Assembly: GCA_037951105.1 (NCBI GenBank)
Contig: JBAMJV010003078.1
Span: 186,001 to 250,000, forward strand
Direction of reading: 5' to 3'
From: Echinarachnius parma
Lineage: Eukaryota; Echinodermata; Echinoidea; Clypeasteroida; Echinarachniidae
Length of the DNA stretch: 64,000 nt
Positions within the stretch are counted from its first letter, which is position 1; the number at the start of each line of letters is the position of its first letter. The notes beneath the pieces are model-generated. The model did no database searches. It was given only the letters and a program-made list of their open reading frames with translations, and was not told where the DNA came from. Below, one piece after another: positions 56,191 to 64,000 of this stretch. Both the position numbers and the translations under genes were made by a program.

Positions 56191-57159
56191 AACCTGTCAG
56201 TCAGTATAGATTATAAGGTATGATATTCATTTATCTTATTCATTTCTCCCTATAGGACAGTAAAGAGGTGCTTGCTCGGGGGTAGCAGGGTAGCAGCGCA
56301 GCGCCCCCTCCACCTCCCCCCCCCCCCCACACACACACCACCCACCCGAGCTACACCACTGTTCACACGTTTTGTCTTAATAAGAAGATAAATGTTGATG
56401 TCTCGACAGTTTTAGGTCTGATTGATGATTGATGTGTCCACAGATAGGTCAAGTAAACATATCATTACGCAATTTGACCATTGGTTTTATTTACAATTCC
56501 AATCATAAAATCATCAAAATAACAGTATAATGTGGATACAGGATTGAACAAAGTTCCATGGTCACTCTGAATAATGAATGTTCAACCGATCTAGTTAATC
56601 TGGGTGTCAGAGGACTTGTATACACCCAAATATACGGAGCATGGGGAGATCTTCAAACGAAATGTCAGAAGTAGTTTTACATGTATTATCTTGACAATCG
56701 TTTATTATCATAGTATCATTATCATCGTCATCATCATTAATGATCATGAAGATATGACTTTTACGTATCCTAAGTTGACAAAATTGTCATTGCTGTTAAC
56801 AGCCACAAAAATTAAGAATTATATTAGCAGTCTTTGCATTTATTATCATCATAATCGTTTATCATCCTGTCAGCATCATCGTTATCATCAATCGTCATAA
56901 CTCATAACAATATATATCTTGCATATACTATAATTAAGTTGCCATCATTTACACAAATGTTCAGAATTGTATTTCCCCTCCCTCCTCCCGCTCTGTTTCT
57001 ACTTCTCATCTCTCCCCTCCTCCCTCTCTACCTCTTTTTTCTTCTTTCTTGCCCCCCCCCCCCCCCCCCCCATCTCTCCCTCTCTCTCTCTCTTTCTCTC
57101 TTCTGTATTGCATTATGTCTCGATCTATTCTGAAAGTACCCGGATTTACAGATCAATCC

Positions 57160-57858
57160 AATCCCAGCCACTGATTCCGTCGTTCTAGCCCGTTCTAGCC
57201 CAATAGATTTATAGCCCCCAACCCACACGACCCTGTCGCTTGGCAACCAGACGCCGGGGCAAAATAGTGCACTTGCTTTTGTAATGGCGCGCCCGCCGCT
57301 CCACAATAGAGGTTCGTATACAGAGGATCCGCCACAGTGCGCGCGAACAATGATGCCCTCTCCCCCCTAGCCTAGCTAGTCATCTTTCCCCCCCATCCCA
57401 GTTACCGTGCATCCTCGCTCAATACTTTTATCCCAATCAAAATCGATACGGGCCAAAAACTGCGGTGTGAATTGTCATCAACAACGTGTTTGTATTGCCC
57501 TTCATAATGTGTACAGAGTTGAGTATCTCTTGCCCCTACCGCTGAAAAGCTATTAACGATAGAGTGCCGATCGACAGAGCTGATTATGAAGAGTGCGACT
57601 CACAATGTTTGACTAAGTCATTATTTTTGAAGTTTTCTGAAGCAGAGGTTTAGACTCGACGCAGATTTTTGTTCTGTTTTCATAAACAGCGTGGAATAAA
57701 CATCGGTCGCAACACCGTTTATTTTCTTGAAAAACACTTGTTAGAAATCAGAATATTACTGAAAGACAAAGAATAATCGTCAGAAATATGGTAATCTTGT
57801 TCTGAATCCTGTTGGTGTCAGCAGTTATTTTCAACAATGTTGTGAACCATCAAGTATG
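57160..57858 (+). promoter_or_regulatory. CpG-rich candidate promoter and first exon of a downstream gene
   Basis: CpG density jumps against the AT-rich surroundings (57170-57360: 'atggcgcgcccgccgct', 'agtgcgcgcgaac'). A direct repeat 'cgttctagcc' occurs at 57181 and 57191. GTCGCT-T-GGCAAC at 57235-57247 matches an RFX X-box pattern with a one-base spacer. A strong donor (caagtATG|gtaagt) is at 57859. No long frame is present, so the exon would be 5' UTR, perhaps with only the ATG codon. The gene body would lie beyond 64000. Confidence 0.35.
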
Positions 57859-58613
57859 GTAAGTTTATATGTTTATGTTTCATTTTATACCATGAAGAAT
57901 ATAAGTGTACATAAAGTTTTGATATCTATACAAACTGTATAATTATTTTACCCTATAATTAACATATATCTGTCCGAATTTGTTAATAATGATAAATTGA
58001 AATGGTTATACCCACGGATCGGTCGAATAAACAAAATACTACTTTAAAATGAATTAACTTTTAATTGTAAATATGAAATGTGTTTAGTACTGACACTGGT
58101 GATTAGTTCGGAATCAAATATGACTTGTATATAGTGACTGATCGTTAATAATAATAAATGAACATTTACAAATTGGGCCTATATATTTATTATTTTTCTT
58201 ATAATTTTGTTTTTCTGATCATCATTATTAATATCTCTTACTCATTAATGTATTCCTTATTTTCCCCATAGTCATATTTTCCTTCTGGCATCCTCATTCA
58301 TTGATATTAGTCTTGTAAAAGTTTGGAGCCAGTAATTGTAGTCATATTGTAACATTGTGATTTTGTTCATATTTTCTTATATTTACGCGAGTTTTGTTTA
58401 ATTCATACAATGTTATGGAAAATGCATAAGGATAGGTACAAGATAATGTGCCTTTTTAAAGTCTTCAACTTTATATAACTTTAAAGGACAATTATAGCAG
58501 TTGAATTGCTATAATCTTCTTCAAATATTAGTAATCAAGAGGGCTCGTAACACGGATTCATTTTAGTGGGTGTCTAATTGCAAGCACGGTTAAAGCTATT
58601 TTAATTTTGTTAA

Positions 58614-58993
58614 AGGGATCTAGTAACTTTTTTGACATGTGCAAAAAGTGATAAATGATTGATACAATGTATATTGTTGTTATCTTATATGTCCACTGGG
58701 TACTGTGTGAACATTTCAAGTTAATTGGACGTTATATGGCCGAGTAAAGAGCAGAAATGCAACGGTGATATTCGCTAACTCATTGCACTGACTTTGTACA
58801 TGGTTACGACGATTCAGTGGATATTTTAACATCTGAAAACTTCAATCGCAAATATCTTTATAACGAAAGGGAAATTTGAAAAAACTGTAACCGGTCCCAT
58901 GAGTTTTATGTTAATTCAAGTACATCAAGGTATAAAGGAACAGCTAGCATTCCAATTTGATGTTGAGGATTTGGACAATGTTACTAAGTCCCT
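58614..58993. mobile_element. TTAA-flanked Kolobok/T2-like MITE
   Basis: TTAA at 58610-58613 and 58994-58997. Ends AGGGATCTAGTAACTTTT and, reversed, AGGGACTTAGTAACATTG. The interior is the reverse complement of 44966-45345 ('atatgtccactgggta', 'gacgttatatggccgag'). Confidence 0.85.
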
Positions 58994-58997
58994 TTAA

Positions 58998-61900
58998 TAT
59001 AATATCAATACAATAAAAATGGCTTTACTCTATAAACTATACGGTATATTCTAAGAGTAAGACTAAACACTAACTGAGATATTAAACAGACATAATCATT
59101 ATAATGCATGGCATCACAAAGAACTACTCAAACATTTCCCTCACTTTACGGTACAAATTAAAATTGAGCATATTCCAGTCTTCATATTCATGATATTGGG
59201 ACCCACTATATGATTCAAAGTATTACCACAATGAAGATAAGTAATCTTCCCTCATCACAGCCCATGCAATTTCTTCAGCTATTTTTTCTGAATGGATTAA
59301 TCGAAGCGAATAACCAAGATCGGCTTGTGGCCAACACTTGTAAGTCTTTTATTTACAAATCCCCTTGCTGGGTTTACTATCCTATTTTGATTATGCTGGA
59401 TAAAATACATTCAGAAATAAACAAAGCCTGTTTTATTCTACAAGTATTTAGATGGTATAGTTTTTGGTTGGATTATAGGAGGTCTGGCCAGCTTGAACAT
59501 CATGAGTAGTGCTGTAACATTTCGTTTATTTTCAAAAACATCAGCATTTTATTTTTAAAATATTTAAAAAACAGATGGCTATATAGATATCAGCGAAGCT
59601 GTATATTCAATACAATATTATTTGTAAAAATTTCAGAAAAAATGATAACACTACTTTGCTGGTGAATTTGTCATTTATAAAGTACTATTGGAAGAAAATT
59701 GTCATATTAATAAAGAAAGAAACCACTGTATTGATGTTAGTACAGTCCTAGCTTGTGTTTCTACGGTAGTAAGAACAATTATAATATTTCTTCTTTAGAT
59801 GTACGTGTGAAAAGGAACGTTTATCTAAAGCCTAATAAACGGTTATCCTTTTCACTAGTACAACATTATAGTAATTACTTCGTTACTACTTTGGTAATTT
59901 GTTTTTATAGAGAATAGTTTTTTGACTTCGTATCGTTGACATCATTATACTAAATGACAATAGACGGTATCCGGGAAGGTATATTATATTATATTATTAG
60001 TCAATAGATTATATTATTTATCAAAACTACTTAGGCCTTATTTATTTTTAATTCGAAATATTACTATATCGTAGGTGCGTGTGTCATAGCGGAGGTGCAT
60101 AAAATGATTCATTTTTTAAAATTTTTATTATCGATGATGTTATATAGCGATTTGTCAAAATGTCTTTGTCTTATAATTGCATCCCCCCGTCTTTAGATTA
60201 CATCGATTTAATGCAGTTGGGACATACAGTACATGCCTAACTCCCGGTAATAAAATGTGAATCTATATACCTTTATCCACCATTCTTTCTTGTCTTTATA
60301 GGTTGTTGCTAGTCCCCCATTCCTTCATTCGATCGATATAAGCTTTTCTCAAAGTTGATTTTACATTCAGAGGTAACATAAACGGTACTCTAAAGATGGC
60401 GACTTGTTGAATTCCTGTCCCTTTCTTGCCCCTATAGTAATTACCCGATTCAATTCTTCTCTGGATGTAACGGCAAAACGCAAGACAGACTAACGATCGA
60501 TATTATACTTAGTGCACTTTTCAGTCAATACTTGATAGTACAGGATCGTTGGAGCATTAATGGACACGTTCAAATGTCGAATATTCTCCCACCGTGTATC
60601 TGTGTAACAAATGAAACTACATCCATGATATCATAAGACAAAATAAATTGCAATATATTGTTACACAAATATTGATTTCACCTGCGTTACAAAAGAAAGA
60701 AAGATAATCGTCTGAAAAGTTATGTTGTCAATACCTATTATAACGTACATTGCGCAATATGTCGGGAAAAGGATACCGAAACTCCCCCCCCCCCCCTTTT
60801 TTTCGTTTGTGTCCCGATTTAATTTCTCCCAGGAAACCTCTTGAAGGGCAAATTCCCCTATATTTTGAAAGTTTATGACTATTCTCGATCACGTTTTATA
60901 TTTTTTCTTCAATTTATCTGGAAATCGAGAAGTGGTCGTCGTAATCGCGAAATTTGTTACAGTATAATGCTCTAATTATAATTGTGAGATTGGACACAAA
61001 GCTGTCACTATACCATGTATCTTCAGACCCGAAGTTATTCCACTCGAGCTCATTTTACTAGATCCTATTGTTGGGGCATTGTTGGGGCATTATTTTGGTG
61101 GAGTGTGGTGTTATAATCGAATATGTGTCAGCGTTATAAATTTGCCTCATTCATTACATTTTTAATTACAGAAATGTAAAAAAAAAGAAGAAAAACAAAA
61201 GACAATTCACACTCGAGTGACATAAGCATACTAAGAGGTTTTAAAGTTGAGTAGCGTCTTGGAACGCTGACATTTTCACTGGAGCATTAAAGTGAAAGTC
61301 TTGGGAAGGTAATAACAGAAGCCATGCTAGTGTCATTTAAAGTAAAATCTTATTTACACCAAGAAGGTGATCAAATACCACCTTAAGCCCTAGTTTCCTA
61401 ATGAAAGCACCCACTTATTCTGTTTGTCGCTTTGGTTGTATAACCCCTAGATTGTCACTGATAGTATAGAGATATGTGGTAAAGATGAAACATAGATGTT
61501 AAGAGACCCATCCATGTCATGATGTGTTTGTCCAACTTGAGAAAATAACGTTTCGTTGAAAAAAAGAGATAATGACACCCAAATTAAACTTGTTCAGTGA
61601 TATACCCCATGGGCCACTAACCCATACAAAAGTGTCATCTCAACAATACACGAGCAAGGAAGTAAGAAAAGTAGTTGTCTAGATGTTATTCAGAGACAAT
61701 ACCTGTTGGGTTGTGTATTCCAACAGGGATTGTATTTTTCCTTGAAGAGACGAATTATTGGAGGACATAACAATACTCAAAAGGACCCTTCGAGCAAATT
61801 GACGCGTTCTTTCAAAACATTTTACATTTTCTCGAAACTACTTGAAGAAAGGTCGTATCGTTTCAGGTAATTGGAACAGACCGGTCATGAAGCAAACAGT

Positions 61901-62901
61901 AATAATGGAGAAAAAAGTCAAGTAATTAGATGGAGATATTAAAGGGGAAAACTAGTTCTTGTTAAACTTAATTTATTTGCTAAAACTTGAGTGTTATCAT
62001 TGAACACTTTGAATAGTTATGGTTCTTTGAATTCTGTCATATACTTGAGTCTTCCCACCTCTCTGCTTGAATGGTAGAAAGGAATCGTAATGTCTCATTT
62101 AGGAGTATGTTTTTATTCAAATGGTATGAGGAAAGTGGGAATAAAATCATTTCTATTGCTTAAAATGTGTCAGATTCCTTCATGTTTATCAGGCCTCTCG
62201 AATATAACGATATCATTTCTTTTTAAAGATGAGATGCCATATCATCTGGTGTGCCGTAGGCTCTTAGCATACCATCCCGGTCAGACACTCTCTTGCGGGA
62301 ATATTGGTTCTTTATTATAGATTTCACTGACATATTTCTCAAACAATATTTCCATTCTTCATTCATAAGTTTCGGCTGACAACTTTCCTCAAAACAATAT
62401 GTTCTTTTATCGAGTCAATGAAATGATCTACTTTCTACAAAATGACGTCTAAATGAAAAATAAACAATCTTTTAAATTGTGAAGAAATATCCTATATTAA
62501 ACTGGAAATGAAGCAAAATCCTGTTTAAGGTTTACAGGGATAAAAAGGATATTGGAAAACAGTATCCCTTATATCCATATAAATGTGAAACGTCCCCCCC
62601 CCCCCCCCCATACAAATAGAAGAAAACAAATCTTTGAGACTACCAAATAATTAGGAAGTACGTGGTCTAAGAGGACAAATAGAAGAAAATATGTCCAGGC
62701 AACATTGACTATATCTGTACGTATGTGGGGCTTTTCCACATTATGTGTACTTGATGTTTTGAAAGGAAGTACGTTGCCATGGCATCATCAAGCGTTATTT
62801 ATCTACCGCCCGACCCCGTGTCAGGGTATACCTTCGGTGTCAATAGGGCGCGGTGTTTGTAGCTCGCTACCCCCTCATACCTGTATCGAATACAAGTCCT
62901 A
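58998..62901. other. Non-coding stretch
   Basis: No exon, RNA gene or intact transposon recognised. Minor items: C/T run at 60785-60803; an exon-like piece at 60302-60371 framed by 'tcttgtctttatag' and 'cattcagag|gtaaca' with no open protein; 'attggggcattgttggggca' repeat at 61070; C run at 62587-62599. Short open frames lack family features. Confidence 0.5.
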
Positions 62902-63043
62902 GGCCCTGTTGCAGAAAGAGATACAATCGATGTCAGATCATGTGTTCTACATGCGCAAATCTGATTGGTTGAAAAACACAAATTGTCTGACTTACAATTA
63001 ATTGTAACTTACAATCGATTGTATCTCTTTCTGCAACGGGGCG
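62902..63043. mobile_element. Hairpin MITE, diverged copy of 50670-50832
   Basis: Ends 'ggccctgttgcagaaagaga' and 'tctctttctgcaacggggc'. The inner arms are shortened on the left (part of the 'gtaagttacaa' segment missing) and the loop reads 'aatctgattggttgaaaa'. Outside a tandem array, confirming that this is a dispersed family. Confidence 0.85.
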
Positions 63044-64000
63044 CTGGTGTAATAACTTGAATTGTCTTCCTTGCTGTATCATGCTTTGACACTGACACGG
63101 TTAAATTGCTTATGGGTAATGCATCGACATTTCGTAAACAAAATAATGGCAGGAGAATTATTATTACCAAAGAGTAACTATTACACTACATTGCTTATCA
63201 AAGCATGACATTTACTAGCTTCAAACCTCGATCCATAAATTGCATTGATTATCAATGCATCCTATACCATTTCGGTATTACTCATATGTTCATTAGAAAG
63301 AAATACACGTCGAACCGATATTTAGTGTAATCGGCCCATTTCGTTGACTTTGATCAACAAACAATGCTCCACGTACCCCCAACATCGTCAATAAATCATT
63401 TTGATTCATCTTCAATTACAATCAAACGACTGAAAGGCAGTTACGTGATGACTAAGCTTTTGTATACAATGCTAGAGGTCGATCTTTATGCCAGAATATA
63501 TCGTTTCATTTGACACGATCTTTGCTGGAGGTAAATCATTAAATACCAGTCACACCATTCAGAAAATTTATTGGAGCATTTCGTTGTCAGAGAGGGTACC
63601 AAATCAATAGAAATCATATTGCTCGTGTAACTGAAAGCTGAAAAGGCCTCTGTATTCCATTCTTTTCCCTTCGAATACATATTTCACCTCTCACCTTTAG
63701 TAATGTATGATTGTTACGGCTACCCCCCCCCCCCCTCCCCCTTATCTCCACCTTTCTTACTAGTATCTCTGTATCTTTCTCTCTTTAGCTTTTTTTGTCA
63801 AAAAAAGTTGTTTACTGCTTAGACCCGACGGCTCCTGACAAGAAGGCTGTCACCAATACATTTGTTGATTTGTTGATTTATTTGTGACGTCATGTGTCAG
63901 TTAGGTCGACATCTTACACACAAGAATGTCACCCAAAAGCAGTGGTATAGTGAAAACAGATGACTGGGGACTGGAGATGGGGGCTCCCACCCTTTAAACA
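63044..64000. other. Non-coding stretch at window end
   Basis: No gene seen. A C-run/pyrimidine tract at 63724-63790 and a 'cagtggtatag' motif at 63941 (possible start of another CAGTGGYRTAGC element running out of the window). Confidence 0.4.

Larger units (their letters stand above)
47043..56445. repeat. Three tandem units of about 3.1 kb
   Basis: Units start at 'aagatagcttagacacaccc' at 47043, 50144 and 53221 (periods 3101 and 3077). About 47850-50925 and 50926-54100 appear identical apart from homopolymer and dinucleotide run lengths. After about 54110 the third unit diverges by several percent with small indels. Units carry AT-rich DNA, a (GT)n/TGTGTGCGTG block with T runs, a poly(C)/CA run, and MITE insertions. 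Open frames of CVCVCV type are translations of the GT repeats. No gene recognised. Confidence 0.95.

Noticed and set aside
57028..57306. 92-codon minus-strand frame over a pyrimidine tract and CpG-rich DNA
   Set aside because: Half of it is RERERERE/GGGG low-complexity translation; no protein support.
59210..59509. 99-codon frame
   Set aside because: AT-rich chance frame with no recognised motif, no splice context and no neighbours.
60302..60371. Exon-like segment between a good acceptor and a GT donor
   Set aside because: Short, stops in all useful frames and no link to a gene; kept only as a note in the non-coding stretch.

Overview
This is eukaryotic, AT-rich, intron-containing DNA packed with short hairpin transposons, microsatellites and long poly(G)/poly(C) runs. 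The repeat style (MITEs with TTAA or 8-bp target duplications, a low-GC LINE, SINE-like 'tatatagcgc' fragments) and the divergence of the one recognisable gene suggest a marine invertebrate deuterostome, most likely an echinoderm such as a sea urchin. That placement is inference, not proof.

The only confidently recognised host gene is a full-coding-length TEX2 (testis-expressed 2; ER-anchored SMP-domain lipid-transfer protein) on the + strand. Eight coding exons with GT-AG boundaries and consistent phases run from the ATG at 6210 to the TGA at 41571 and give a 1080-residue product: disordered acidic N-terminus, two-segment membrane hairpin, PH-like domain, SMP domain. At least one upstream 5' UTR exon must lie left of the acceptor at 6179 and was not found.

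Layout: 1-6179, upstream or 5' intron DNA with G-runs, scrambled MITE pieces and a TIR element; 6180-7679, first coding exon; 7680-13437, intron with a hAT-type MITE carrying a perfect 8-bp target duplication; 13438-14322, PH-domain exon; 14323-28133, 13.8-kb intron with a second 8-bp-TSD element containing a 76-bp perfect palindrome, an antisense LINE with endonuclease and reverse transcriptase, and an element studded with a repeated 14-mer; 28134-41571, the remaining SMP exons; 41551-42665, a 62-bp minisatellite that starts in the last coding codons and includes the stop codon; 42.7-57.1 kb, intergenic DNA dominated by three tandem ~3.1-kb units; 57.1-57.86 kb, a CpG-rich segment that may be the promoter and first exon of a downstream gene; 58-64 kb, no recognisable coding DNA.

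The most unusual pattern is that three TEX2 SMP-region exons carry tandem duplications that begin at their own edges. There are five decaying copies of the first half of the 28134 exon with its splice acceptor, one decayed copy of the first part of the 39910 exon, and the 18-unit array that copies the end of the last exon with its stop codon. A second theme is several unrelated hairpin elements that share the TTAAAGGRR end typical of the Kolobok/T2 group. In the ~3.1-kb array, filled and empty insertion sites can be compared directly.
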